Below, piece by piece: positions 7,944-16,310 of a stretch of 64,000 nt of DNA. The DNA is from Rhodanobacter sp. (GTDB lineage: Bacteria > Pseudomonadota > Gammaproteobacteria > Xanthomonadales > Rhodanobacteraceae): the NCBI GenBank assembly GCA_040371205.1, contig AP031382.1, positions 1,237,562 through 1,301,561 on the forward strand, in the 5' to 3' direction. The notes under the pieces were generated by a model that searched no databases, was not told the DNA's origin, and saw nothing but the letters and a program-made list of their open reading frames with translations. Each line of letters begins with the position of its first letter. Within the stretch, counting starts at the first letter, position 1. Made by a program: the position numbers and the translations under genes.

Positions 7944-9026
7944 ATGACTTGTTGGCATCCCGCCGTTGTTCCCCGACTTCGCCTCGGCTGTCTCGTTTTC
8001 GCGGTGCTGAGCCTTGCCCTGTCCGGATGCGGCAGCCTGCGCTATTACGCGCAGGCCGTGCATGGGCAGGGTGAGCTGGTGCTGCGCCGGCAGCCGGTGC
8101 GCAAGCTGCTGCGCGATCCGGCCACCGATCCGAAACTCGCCGCGCGCCTGTCGCTGGCGCTGGCCGCGCGCGAGTTCGCCAGCCGCCATCTCGACCTGCC
8201 GGACAACCGCAGCTACACCACCTACGTGGCGCTGCACCGGCCCTATGTGGTGTGGAACGTGTTCGCCACGCCGCGCTACTCGGTGGAGGCGGTGCAGCAC
8301 TGCTTTCCCGTCGCCGGTTGCGTGGCCTATCGCGGCTGGTTCAGCGAGGCGGCGGCCGAGGCCGATGCGGCGCGCCTGCGCAGCAGGGGCGACGATGTGT
8401 GGGTGGGCGGCGTGCCGGCGTATTCCACGCTGGGCTGGTTCGCCGACCCCATCCTCTCCAGCATGCTGGGCTGGAACGACGACGAACTGGCCAGCACGAT
8501 CTTCCACGAGCTGGCGCACCAGCTGATCTACGCCAAGGGCGATACCGCGTTCAACGAATCCTTCGCCACCTTCGTGCAGACCGAAGGCCTGCGCGAATGG
8601 CGTGCCGCGCGCGGCCTGCCGCCGGACGACGGGCGCGCGCAGGCGATGGATGACGCTTTCACGAAGCGGGTGCTTGAGCTGCGCGACCGCCTGAAGGCGC
8701 TGTATGCCAGCGGCGCGGACCGCGAAGCGATGGAGGCGGGCAAGCAGCGCGAGATCGCCGCGTTCCGCCAGCGCTACGCCGCATGGCGCGACGCGCACTT
8801 CCCGGGCGACCACCGTTACGACGCTTGGGTGGCCAGGCCGATCAACAACGCGCGGCTGTTGCCGTTCGGCCTGTACGACCAGTGGACGCCGGCGTTCGCC
8901 GCGTTGTTCCGCGAGGGCGGCGGGCAATGGCCGGCGTTCTACGCTCGGGTGCGCGTGCTGGCGCACGAGCCGATGGCCACGCGCGATGCCACCCTGCAGG
9001 GGTTGCTGCCGGCAAGGGCGCCCTGA
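7944..9026 (+). CDS. Predicted zinc aminopeptidase, lipoprotein (COG4324 type)
   Basis: The 360-residue protein has a lipobox signal (LALSGCGSLRYY), then a conserved SLRYYAQAVHGQ start typical of the COG4324 predicted aminopeptidases. The zinc motif HELAH is at residues 188-192, followed by NESFATFVQTEG, which supplies the third ligand. The cleaved substrate is unknown; a periplasmic or outer-membrane location is inferred from the lipobox. ATG at 7944 is preferred over TTG at 7926 because the signal peptide then has a normal length. Confidence 0.83.
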   Translation: MTCWHPAVVPRLRLGCLVFAVLSLALSGCGSLRYYAQAVHGQGELVLRRQPVRKLLRDPATDPKLAARLSLALAAREFASRHLDLPDNRSYTTYVALHRPYVVWNVFATPRYSVEAVQHCFPVAGCVAYRGWFSEAAAEADAARLRSRGDDVWVGGVPAYSTLGWFADPILSSMLGWNDDELASTIFHELAHQLIYAKGDTAFNESFATFVQTEGLREWRAARGLPPDDGRAQAMDDAFTKRVLELRDRLKALYASGADREAMEAGKQREIAAFRQRYAAWRDAHFPGDHRYDAWVARPINNARLLPFGLYDQWTPAFAALFREGGGQWPAFYARVRVLAHEPMATRDATLQGLLPARAP

Positions 9027-9027
9027 C

Positions 9028-9837
9028 TCAATGCGCCGCCTTGTGCTTCGCCATGTAGCGCAGGTAGGCCAGCACCGCGCCGAGGTCGGCGTCGCTCAGC
9101 GAATCCTGCGTGGGAAAGCCGTGCATCTTCGCCTCCGGCCAGCGGTGCAGCGACTGCGGATTGCGGATGAAGCCGCGCAGCAGGTCGGCGCGCAGGTATT
9201 CGGTGGGGTTGTACGGAAGGTTGAGATCCGGCCCCAGCGTGGCGTCGCCTTCGCCGTTCATGGTGTGGCACGCGAAGCAGGTGCGCTTGAACACGTCGAA
9301 GCCGCGCTGCACCTCGGCGCCGGTGTCGGCCTGCGGCACGATGGCCGGAAAGCGCGTGTAGGCGTCGGCCAGCACGCGGATCGCCGCCAGCTGGTAAGGC
9401 CACTGCTCGGGGCCGATGCGCGCGGCCTGCGGATTCGTCCACACCAGGTAGAACGGTCCGGCGCTCCGCGTGTTGCCGGTCAGCGCGGGCCAGGGCTGGG
9501 CCGGATCTTCCACCGCCAGCCAGGCTTGCGCGCCGCGGTGGTCGAGCAGCGTTGCGGCCGGCATCTCGGCCACGAAGCCGTCGCGTGCCACGAACTGTAG
9601 GTGTTCGCCCGGTGCCAGGGCCGGCAGCAGCGCCAACAGCGGCACGGCGCGATAGCGCATGGTACGGCGGTAGGCGACGTCCGCAGGAATGGATATTTCG
9701 CGGGCGTCGGCGCGGGCCAGTAGCTGGGTGGTGTTCCAGGTCTTCGCGCCATGGCCGAGGTCGATGCGCAGTTCCGCCGCGTGGGCGAGCCGCGGCAGGC
9801 ACAACCAGAGCAGGCAGCAGCAAAGCAGCGATTTCAT
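9028..9837 (-). CDS. Periplasmic cytochrome c with an N-terminal oxidoreductase-like domain
   Basis: The 269-residue protein has a signal peptide (cut near Ala-Ala 20-21). A domain of about 145 residues follows, with WNTTQLLARADAR and GPFYLVWTNPQ...IGPEQWPYQ, reminiscent of the sulfite-oxidase/molybdopterin-binding fold. A class I cytochrome c domain completes it, with CFACH (Cys187, Cys190, His191) and a likely axial Met238. The N-terminal domain shows no obvious molybdopterin Cys, so it may be a relic or a docking domain. The electron partner is unknown. It is convergent with the aminopeptidase gene, 1 base apart. Confidence 0.8.
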   Translation of the reverse strand: MKSLLCCCLLWLCLPRLAHAAELRIDLGHGAKTWNTTQLLARADAREISIPADVAYRRTMRYRAVPLLALLPALAPGEHLQFVARDGFVAEMPAATLLDHRGAQAWLAVEDPAQPWPALTGNTRSAGPFYLVWTNPQAARIGPEQWPYQLAAIRVLADAYTRFPAIVPQADTGAEVQRGFDVFKRTCFACHTMNGEGDATLGPDLNLPYNPTEYLRADLLRGFIRNPQSLHRWPEAKMHGFPTQDSLSDADLGAVLAYLRYMAKHKAAH

Positions 9838-9892
9838 GCAGGTGTCGGAGACGGGCGGCCAAGGCGTTGCCGTGCATCTTCGCATGCGGACA

Positions 9893-10840
9893 TCAGCCCG
9901 AGGCCGCATCGAGCCGCCGGGCCACGGCGGGGTCGAGGCTGCGCAGAAAGGCCTCGACCGCATAGGTGTAATCCGACGGCAGGCCAAGCTGCTCGTTGAT
10001 CGCTTCGTGCGACAGGTCCTCGGACTGCACCTGGGCGCGCGTCCCCAGGCTGCTGGCCTTGGCCACGAAGCGTCGCGCCTGCGGGCAGGATGCGGCACGT
10101 TGCGACGAACACACGGCAAAGAAGGGGGCGATGCGCGAGGCGAGCCGCTGGTAGGGCGAAGCCGCCGCCCAGGCCGATGGATCGTCGCCGAACGCTTCGT
10201 CGTACAGGCGAAAATGGCGGTTTCGCATGATTTCCGCCACGTCGTAGGCCGCGCTGTCCAGCGCCACCGTGCCCAGCCAGGGCGTGGCGCCCTGCTCCAG
10301 CGCCAGTGACGGCGCAGCGCTGATGAGGCTCACCAGATGCGCGCCGGCCGAGTGGCCGATCAGGATGAAACGCTGGCGGTCGCCGCCCCAGGCCGCGGCC
10401 ATCCGCTGTGCGGTCGCCAGCGCCAGGCCCAGGTCGCGCGCCTGCTGCAGCGGCGTGGCCGCCGGCACCAGCGGATAGTTCGCCGAGACCACGATGAATC
10501 CGCGCGGCACCCAGCGTGCCACCTTGTTTTCCACCACGCGTGCGGAAGCCTTGTCGCCGCGCGACCATGCGCCGCCATGCACCAGGAAGATCACCGGCGC
10601 GCCGCGCACCGGCTGCGTCGGCAGGTAGACGTCGAAACGTTCCTGCGCATCGGTGCCGTAGGCGACGCCTTCGATGGCGCGCACGCCCGGCGGCAGGTGC
10701 GCCATGGGTTGCTGTGCGTCTTGCTGTTGCAGGCGCCGCTCCAGCAGTGCGCGGCGGAACATGCCCGTCTGCGCCGTCGCAGGCGTCATGGCCGCGACGA
10801 GCAGGGCGCAGGGCAGGGCCAGCCAAGGTCTGGTTTTCAT
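9893..10840 (-). CDS. Secreted alpha/beta-hydrolase (carboxylesterase-like)
   Basis: The 315-residue protein has a signal peptide, an oxyanion motif HGGAW (residues 88-92) and the nucleophile motif GHSAG with Ser164. This fits the BD-FAE/esterase-lipase branch of alpha/beta hydrolases; the substrate is unknown. The ATG at 10840 has GGGAGG 5 bases upstream; the adjacent ATG at 10843 overlaps the stop of the sterol-desaturase gene (TGA at 10842-10840). The two genes are therefore translationally coupled and probably act on related lipids, which is inference. Confidence 0.83.
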   Translation of the reverse strand: MKTRPWLALPCALLVAAMTPATAQTGMFRRALLERRLQQQDAQQPMAHLPPGVRAIEGVAYGTDAQERFDVYLPTQPVRGAPVIFLVHGGAWSRGDKASARVVENKVARWVPRGFIVVSANYPLVPAATPLQQARDLGLALATAQRMAAAWGGDRQRFILIGHSAGAHLVSLISAAPSLALEQGATPWLGTVALDSAAYDVAEIMRNRHFRLYDEAFGDDPSAWAAASPYQRLASRIAPFFAVCSSQRAASCPQARRFVAKASSLGTRAQVQSEDLSHEAINEQLGLPSDYTYAVEAFLRSLDPAVARRLDAASG

Positions 10841-11655
10841 CATGGCCTCCCGAAAAGCACCCCGAATACCTGGCGCGCCCCGCTTGCCGCGCGCAGATCC
10901 GCCAGCAACCGCCGCCACTCGCCGAGGGCGATGACGAAAGGATGCTTCGATGCCGGCGGATGCGCCAGCCCGTAGCGCACCGGTTCGTCCGCGCGCTCCT
11001 CGCGGAAGCTGCAGAACAGACGATCGAACACGATCACCATGCCGCCGTAGTTGCAGTCGAGGTAGTCCGCGTTCGAGGCATGGTGCACGCGGTGGTGCGC
11101 CGGCGTGTTGAGCACCCACTCCAACGGGCCGAGCCGGCCTACCGCCTCGGTGTGCAGGAAGAACTGGTAATGCAAGTCCAGGGCGAGCAGCGCAAACACC
11201 ATGCGCGGGTCGAAGCCGGCCAGCACCAGCGGCAGATAGAACACCCAGCCCAGCGACAGCACGCTGGTCCAGCCCAGCCGGATCGACGACAGCAGGGTCA
11301 TCTCCTCCGGCGTGTGGTGCACGGCGTGCGTGGCCCACATCCAGCGCACCGTGTGGCTGCAGCGGTGATACCAGTAGTAGGCGAACTCCACCAGCACGAA
11401 GCCGGCCAGCCACACGCGCCAGTCGCGCATCGACCAGTGCACCGGCGCCAGCCGGCTGGCCAGGGCGAATACGCCGCCCAGCACCAGTGCGCTCGCCGCG
11501 CCGAAGGCCACGTGCCCGACGCCGACGGCCAGCGACACCGCCGCGCCATGCAGGTCGTAGCCGCGGCGGGCGACGCGCTTGCGCCAGAACCATTCGGCCG
11601 CGATCAACACCAGGCCGATCAGCAAAAACCATGGGGATCGTCCCATCCGTTCCAT
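10840..11655 (-). CDS. Sterol desaturase/fatty acid hydroxylase superfamily protein
   Basis: The 271-residue membrane protein carries the histidine clusters of the integral-membrane di-iron oxygenases: YHRCSHTVRWMW with ATHAVHH (HxxxxH and HxxHH type), then HTEAVG and HHRVHHASN. Hydrophobic segments surround them. Family members hydroxylate or desaturate lipids with O2; the substrate is unknown. GGAG lies 8 bases before the ATG at 11655. It is the first gene of a pair with the secreted esterase. Confidence 0.86.
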   Translation of the reverse strand: MERMGRSPWFLLIGLVLIAAEWFWRKRVARRGYDLHGAAVSLAVGVGHVAFGAASALVLGGVFALASRLAPVHWSMRDWRVWLAGFVLVEFAYYWYHRCSHTVRWMWATHAVHHTPEEMTLLSSIRLGWTSVLSLGWVFYLPLVLAGFDPRMVFALLALDLHYQFFLHTEAVGRLGPLEWVLNTPAHHRVHHASNADYLDCNYGGMVIVFDRLFCSFREERADEPVRYGLAHPPASKHPFVIALGEWRRLLADLRAASGARQVFGVLFGRP

Positions 11656-11666
11656 CGACGTTGCTC

Positions 11667-12113
11667 CTAGTTCCTGCTTTCGGTCATCGCGCGGGCCTGT
11701 TGCGCGAACTGTTCGAATTCGTTCTTGTCGACCACGCCGTCGTGGTTGCGATCGGCCAGGGCGAACGCGCGGTTGCCTGCGGCAATGAACTCGGCGCGGC
11801 TGACGCGGCCGTCGTGATCGGTATCGGCCAGGCGGATCAGCGCCTTCATACGCTGTTCCGCTTTCGGACGGGAACGCAGAAGCGCGGGGATGTCGCCCAT
11901 GCCGATATAGCCGTCGCCGTTGCGATCCAGGTGGTCGAAGCGTGCGCTGCGCGCAGCCTGGAATTCCGCGAGGGTGACGACGCCGTCGTGATTGGCGTCC
12001 GCCTCGGCGAACATCTCGTCGGGGCTGAGCGGCGATTGCTGGGCGAGCGCCGGCAATGCCGCAGCCAGGGAAAGCAGGGCAATGAGCAATGCTGGTTTGA
12101 TCGGGAACCGCAT
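11667..12113 (-). CDS. Secreted EF-hand calcium-binding protein
   Basis: The 148-residue protein has a signal peptide ending near ALAQ and four complete EF-hand loops, at residues 39-50 (DANHDGVVTLAE), 63-74, 97-108 and 121-132 (DRNHDGVVDKNE). All the acidic ligand positions are kept, so calcium binding is expected. Its role is unknown. GAGAGG lies 9 bases before the ATG. It lies 77 bases downstream of the Asn/Gly-rich protein on the same strand, both divergent from an OmpR/EnvZ-like system. Confidence 0.88.
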   Translation of the reverse strand: MRFPIKPALLIALLSLAAALPALAQQSPLSPDEMFAEADANHDGVVTLAEFQAARSARFDHLDRNGDGYIGMGDIPALLRSRPKAEQRMKALIRLADTDHDGRVSRAEFIAAGNRAFALADRNHDGVVDKNEFEQFAQQARAMTESRN

Positions 12114-12190
12114 GTTCGTCGACCTCTCTTCATGTTCTGTAATCGGCAAAGACCGGGTCGCGTCCGCGACCCGGCGGTGCGAGGCGCAGG

Positions 12191-12838
12191 TCACGGGCAG
12201 GCGATGGGGTTGCCGCTGGCGTCGCTGCACTGGCCGCTGTGCGAGACGCCCTGGCCCTTGGTATAGGTGGTCTGTCCCGAATAGCTGTCGCCGGCCGCAT
12301 TGGTGGCGGTGGTCTGGTGCGTGGTCGTGCCGTTGGCCGAGCTGGTATTGCCGTTGTAGCTGGCGCCGTTGGCGGCGCGGACGCTGGTCTGCGAGCTGCC
12401 CGTCACTGCGCCGTCGGCGCTGCGCGTGTAGGCGCCGCTGCTGTTGTAGCTCCCCCCGGCCGCGGTGGCGCCGTTGCCATAGTGGCTGGCGCTGGCCGAA
12501 CCGTCGGCGTTGCGCACGTAGCTGTTGTTGCCGTTGTAATAGCCGCCGTTCGCGCCGCTGACATGGGTGCCGCCCTGGTGCTGCACGCTGCCATCCGGGT
12601 TCACCGAGGTGTAGGCGCCGTGCTCGCCCGAGCCGTTGGCGTTGTTGAAGCTGGTGCCGCGTGCGTGGGTCACGCCGCCCGAAGCGTTGCGCCAGGTGGC
12701 GCCGGCATGGGTGCCGTTTGCACCCCGTGCCGCATGGAATCGGCTTTGTGCTTGCGCCGTCGAGATGCCTGCGAATGCCAGGGCGCCCGTGGCCGCCATC
12801 AGGGCCAGGCGGGGAAGGCGATGCGGTGTCGTGTTCAT
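12191..12838 (-). CDS. Secreted Asn/Gly/Ser/Thr-rich protein of unknown function
   Basis: The 215-residue protein has a signal peptide (cut near AQAQ). The mature chain is built of loosely repeated units of 10-15 residues, with Asn-Gly steps and alternating small polar residues (SGANGGYYNGNNSY, RNADGSASASHYGNG). The periodic NG/DG turns suggest a beta-rich or disordered extracellular chain. The C-terminus has two Cys (QCSDASGNPIACP) that could form a disulphide. I recognise no family. GAGGAG lies 7 bases before the ATG. It is divergent from the OmpR/EnvZ pair, with 212 bases between. Confidence 0.7.
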   Translation of the reverse strand: MNTTPHRLPRLALMAATGALAFAGISTAQAQSRFHAARGANGTHAGATWRNASGGVTHARGTSFNNANGSGEHGAYTSVNPDGSVQHQGGTHVSGANGGYYNGNNSYVRNADGSASASHYGNGATAAGGSYNSSGAYTRSADGAVTGSSQTSVRAANGASYNGNTSSANGTTTHQTTATNAAGDSYSGQTTYTKGQGVSHSGQCSDASGNPIACP

Positions 12839-12980
12839 GCGGTTGCTCCTCGGGGTCATGATCGGTTTGAGATCCGCCCTGGTCACTCGGCGGCGTGGTC
12901 GCCACAGTGCCCCGATGGCCTCGCCGAGGTGTGTCTGCCGTCGGTGCGGGTGTGAGCGGATGTTGCGCACCGCCCGGCTG

Positions 12981-12997
12981 GAAACATTCGCTTACAA
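12981..12997. promoter_or_regulatory. Possible OmpR-type operator between divergent transcription units
   Basis: Read on the minus strand, the site is TTGTAAGCGAATGTTTC. This is a TGTaa-N5-TGTtt direct repeat at about 10-base spacing, in the general style of OmpR-family sites. It lies 54 bases before the regulator start and 143 bases before the Asn/Gly-rich gene. The assignment rests on this weak similarity and on position. Confidence 0.3.
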
Positions 12998-13050
12998 ATC
13001 CGCCGGTCGAAGGCTTGCCGGGTCGAGCGGGAGCGGGGGATAGTCGCCCC

Positions 13051-13785
13051 ATGGACACGCCACACATCCTCGTCGTCGACGACGATCTCCGCCTGCGCGA
13101 CCTGCTCGAGCGTTACCTCGCCCAGCAGGGCTTTCGCGTGCATGGCGCCGCGCATGCCGCTGCCATGCACCGCGAGTTGGCCACGCACCACGTCGACCTG
13201 ATCGTGCTCGACCTGATGCTGCCCGATGCCGATGGCCTGTCGCTGTGCCGCAGCCTGCGCGCGGACGGCTTCGACATGCCGATCATCATGCTCACCGCCA
13301 AGGGCGACGAGGTGGATCGCATCGTGGGCCTGGAGATCGGCGCCGACGACTACCTGCCCAAGCCCTGCAATCCGCGCGAGCTGGTGGCGCGCATCCGTGC
13401 AGTGCTGCGCCGGCGTCCGCCGGTGGTGGCCGGCGCGCCGCAGGCCGAGCGCGAGGCCGTGCGTTTCGGCCGCTTCAGCTTCGACCCGGCCAGACGCCAG
13501 TTGCTGGACGGCGAGGAGGCGGTGAAGCTGACCAGCGGCGAATTCGCCGTGCTGGCGGCGCTGGTCGGACACCCCTTCGAGACGTTGACTCGCGAGCGCC
13601 TGATCGCGCTGGCCCGCGGCCGCGAGCACGAGGCCTTCGACCGCAGCATCGACGTGATGGTGTCGCGGTTGCGGCGCTGCGTGGAGGACGATCCGCGCCG
13701 GCCGCGCTGGCTGCAGACCGTGTGGGGCAAGGGCTATGTGTTCGTGCCGGACGGCTCGGCGCAGGGCGGGACGGAGGAAGCATGA
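13051..13785 (+). CDS. OmpR-like response regulator
   Basis: The 244-residue protein has a receiver domain with the acidic pair Asp10-Asp11, phosphoacceptor Asp54 in VLDLMLP, and Lys104 in LPKPCNPREL, then a winged-helix DNA-binding domain ending WGKGYVFVPDG. The stretch ILVVDDDLRLRDLLERYLAQ and the AKGDEVDRIVGLEIGADDY segment are very close to OmpR itself. The stop overlaps the start of the kinase gene (ATGA), so the two are translated together. It may control the divergent EF-hand/Asn-Gly genes; this is inferred from position. Confidence 0.93.
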   Translation: MDTPHILVVDDDLRLRDLLERYLAQQGFRVHGAAHAAAMHRELATHHVDLIVLDLMLPDADGLSLCRSLRADGFDMPIIMLTAKGDEVDRIVGLEIGADDYLPKPCNPRELVARIRAVLRRRPPVVAGAPQAEREAVRFGRFSFDPARRQLLDGEEAVKLTSGEFAVLAALVGHPFETLTRERLIALARGREHEAFDRSIDVMVSRLRRCVEDDPRRPRWLQTVWGKGYVFVPDGSAQGGTEEA

Positions 13786-15065
13786 GCCGCAGGCCCACCA
13801 CGTTCGCGCTCGTGCTTGCGCTGTTGGCGCTGGCGTTGCTGTTGGGCCTGGGCTTGTCGGGGCTGTTCACGGCCCGCTTCAGCCGCCAGGTGGCCAGCGA
13901 TGTCTATGCCCGCTTGGCCACCGCCACCGCGCTGGCCACCGATGCGCTGGCGCCGCGGCAGGATGCCGACGCCCGGCGCACGCTGGCCCAGCTCGAAAAG
14001 CTCGGCGTGCGCCTCGCCAGCGGCACGCCGCCGCCTTCCACGGTGCGCCTGGCCCCGGTGGCGCAGATCGCGGCCCGGCGCATCGGCGAGCAACTCGGCG
14101 ACCCGGCGCGGGTCGTGCTCACGCAGACGCCGGATACGCAAGTCTGGGTGCGCAGCGAACACCTGCCCGGGCAATGGATCGTGATGCGCGAGCCCAGCAA
14201 CCGGCAGCGCATGCTGGCTTCGTCGGTGAGCATTGCCGTGCTCGCCGGGCTGGTCGCCTTGACGCTGGCCGCCGTACTCGCGCGCCTGCTCACCCGCCCG
14301 CTGGAGCGGCTCGCCGCCCGCGCCGGCGGATTGCTGGCCGGCGAGCCGGTGGCGCTGGATGGCAGCTCGCGCGAGGTGGAGCGCCTCGCCCAGGCTTTCC
14401 GCGAGGCCGGCGCCCGCTTGCGCGGCAGTGCGCGCGAGCGCGAGCTGATGCTGGCGGGCATCTCGCACGACCTGCGCACGCCGCTGGCGCGGTTGCGCCT
14501 TGCGCTGGAGCTGGGCGACGCCGGCGATCCGCAGCGCCGCGAGGCGATGGTGGCCGACCTGGAGGAACTCGACAGCGCGCTGGAGCAATGCCTGGCCTTC
14601 GTGCGCGATGGCCGCGACGAGGCAGTGTGCCGGCTCGACCTCGCCACTTTGGCCGGCCAGCTGCTCGGCCTGCGCCGGGAACCGGATGCCTGGCATTGCG
14701 TCGGGCCTGCCAGTCTGCCGGCGATGGCGCGCACCAGCTTGCTGCGCCGTGCCGTCGGCAACCTGATGGACAACGCCGAGCGCCATGGCGCCGCGCCGTT
14801 CCGCGTCGAGCTGGGCCGGGACGCGCGCGGCATCTACGTGCGCGTGGCCGACAAGGGGCTGGGCGTACCGCCCGAGTTCCTGCCGCAGCTCGGCCGGCCG
14901 TTCCTGCGCGGCGACCGCGCGCGCAGCACGGCCGGTACCGGGCTGGGCATCGGCATCGCCATGCGCGCCGCCGAACTGCATGGCGGGGCGCTCGAACTGG
15001 CCAATGCGCCGGGCGGCGGTTTCATCGCCACGCTGCATCTGCCCGATCCCCCTCCGCTTGCCTGA
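13782..15065 (+). CDS. EnvZ-like sensor histidine kinase
   Basis: The 427-residue kinase has two membrane segments (about 8-30 and 146-168) flanking a periplasmic domain of about 115 residues. It has a HAMP-like linker, the phosphoacceptor His229 in GISHDLRTPLARLRL (EnvZ style), and an ATP-binding domain with NLMDNAERHG and the glycine-rich TGLGIGIAM. It pairs with the upstream regulator by gene overlap. The signal is unknown; the short periplasmic domain has no recognisable ligand fold. Confidence 0.92.
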   Translation: MSRRPTTFALVLALLALALLLGLGLSGLFTARFSRQVASDVYARLATATALATDALAPRQDADARRTLAQLEKLGVRLASGTPPPSTVRLAPVAQIAARRIGEQLGDPARVVLTQTPDTQVWVRSEHLPGQWIVMREPSNRQRMLASSVSIAVLAGLVALTLAAVLARLLTRPLERLAARAGGLLAGEPVALDGSSREVERLAQAFREAGARLRGSARERELMLAGISHDLRTPLARLRLALELGDAGDPQRREAMVADLEELDSALEQCLAFVRDGRDEAVCRLDLATLAGQLLGLRREPDAWHCVGPASLPAMARTSLLRRAVGNLMDNAERHGAAPFRVELGRDARGIYVRVADKGLGVPPEFLPQLGRPFLRGDRARSTAGTGLGIGIAMRAAELHGGALELANAPGGGFIATLHLPDPPPLA

Positions 15066-15078
15066 TGGAATCCCTGCC

Positions 15079-16056
15079 ATGCCGACCTTCTTTCGCATCG
15101 CATTGCTGGGCGCGTTGATCCTGTGCGGCGGCTTCGCACGCGCGCAGGCCGCCGACCGCAGCGGCGACCTGCGTTTCGATGGCCTCGACCGCAGCTATCG
15201 GGTGCATGTGCCGCCCGGCGCCAGCGATGCGCCGCGTCCGCTGCTGCTGGTGTTCCATGGCGGCGGCGGTACCGCGCGCGGCATGCCGAGCCTCACCCAC
15301 ATGGACGAGGTGGCCGATCGCGAAGGCCTGATCGTGGCCTATCCGCAAGGCGTCGACCGGCATTGGAACGACGGCCGCGATTCGATCAAGAACAAGGTCG
15401 ACGACGTCGGCTTCGTGCGTGCGTTGATCGACAGGCTGGAACACGACGACAACGTGGACCGCACGCGCGTCTACGCCGCGGGGATTTCCAACGGGGGGAT
15501 CTTCGTCGAACGGCTGGCCTGCGACCTGTCCGACCGCATCGTCGGCATCGCCGCGGTGGCCGGCACGCTGGCACAGGACTATGCGCCGGCATGCCATCCG
15601 CCGCGGCCGGTGTCGGTGCTGCAGTTCGACGGCACCGCCGATCCGATCATGCCCTACGCGGGCGGCCGCGTGGCCGATTTCGGCGGGCATGGCGAGGGCG
15701 GCCGGGTGCTGTCGGTGGACGCCACCACCGCGTTCTGGGCGCGCACGGACGGATGCACGACGGCGAGCACCCAACAGAGGCTGCCGGTAAAGGCGGCACT
15801 CGACCCCACCCGGGCCTACTTCCGGAGCTGGCAGGGATGCCGCAACGGCAGTGCGGTGGCGCTGTACTCGATCCGGGACGGCGGCCATGCCTGGCCGGGC
15901 GGGCCGCAATACCTGCCGAAGTTCATCGTGGGGCGCGCCAGCCGGCAACTCGACGCCAGCGAAGTCATGGTGCGCTTCTTCCTCGATCACCCGCGTGTCG
16001 GTTCCTTGGCACGCGTCATGCCATCGCCGCCGCTGCCGCGGCTTGCTGAAAACTGA
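15079..16056 (+). CDS. Secreted LpqC/feruloyl-esterase-like hydrolase (PHB depolymerase family)
   Basis: The 325-residue protein has a signal peptide (ending near ARAQA), an oxyanion region LLLVFHGGGGTARG and a nucleophile motif GISNGG with Ser138. A His lies late in the chain (GGHAWPGG). These mark the poly(3-hydroxybutyrate) depolymerase/LpqC group, which includes extracellular acetylxylan and feruloyl esterases. The substrate is not known. It follows the sensor kinase by 13 bases and may be in the same operon. Confidence 0.85.
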   Translation: MPTFFRIALLGALILCGGFARAQAADRSGDLRFDGLDRSYRVHVPPGASDAPRPLLLVFHGGGGTARGMPSLTHMDEVADREGLIVAYPQGVDRHWNDGRDSIKNKVDDVGFVRALIDRLEHDDNVDRTRVYAAGISNGGIFVERLACDLSDRIVGIAAVAGTLAQDYAPACHPPRPVSVLQFDGTADPIMPYAGGRVADFGGHGEGGRVLSVDATTAFWARTDGCTTASTQQRLPVKAALDPTRAYFRSWQGCRNGSAVALYSIRDGGHAWPGGPQYLPKFIVGRASRQLDASEVMVRFFLDHPRVGSLARVMPSPPLPRLAEN

Positions 16057-16104
16057 ACCGTAACGCTTTATCAACTTGAACTTCCCCAGGATCGACTACA
16101 CTAA

Positions 16105-16238
16105 GCACACATATCGCCGTGAGGCGAAAGGAGACGGAGCAATACATCGCAACGTCGAGGGGTCGGCCCCTCTCTCCCCTCTTGACGCGCCGACCTGACG
16201 AACCCCGGTAGCTACTCCCCTGGCTACCGGGGTTTTTT
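16105..16238 (+). ncRNA. Candidate sX13-like small RNA with C-rich loops
   Basis: No ORF explains 16083-16238. It contains a small hairpin TCGCC-GTGA-GGCGA (16114-16127) and a hairpin formed by CGTC-GAGGGG (16153-16162) with CCCCTC-tt-GACG (16176-16187), whose loop holds CCCC. An alternative pairing of 16157-16162 with 16167-16172 also leaves CCCC unpaired. A strong terminator hairpin follows, whose loop again holds CCCC. TTGAAC at 16076 and TACACT at 16097 could be its promoter. Xanthomonas sX13 (about 115 nt) has the same architecture. Identity with it is a hypothesis; an untranslated leader of pncB is less likely because the terminator lies before that gene. Confidence 0.55.
16201..16238 (+). 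terminator. Strong intrinsic terminator
   Basis: AACCCCGGTAGC (16201-16212) pairs perfectly with GCTACCGGGGTT (16223-16234), 12 base pairs, over a 10-base loop containing CCCC. Six T follow the last G (16233-16238). It ends the candidate sRNA and insulates pncB. Confidence 0.92.
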
Positions 16239-16310
16239 ATGCCCGCGATTTGCCGAAGCCGCCATAATCGACGCCCTGGCGCGATGGGCGCCGCGCCGAA
16301 CGAACAACGC

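Noticed and set aside
10841-11632. Fusion of the secreted esterase with upstream sequence in one long frame
   Set aside because: The upstream part of the frame is a shadow of the sterol desaturase gene. The esterase has its own ribosome site and signal peptide at 10840.
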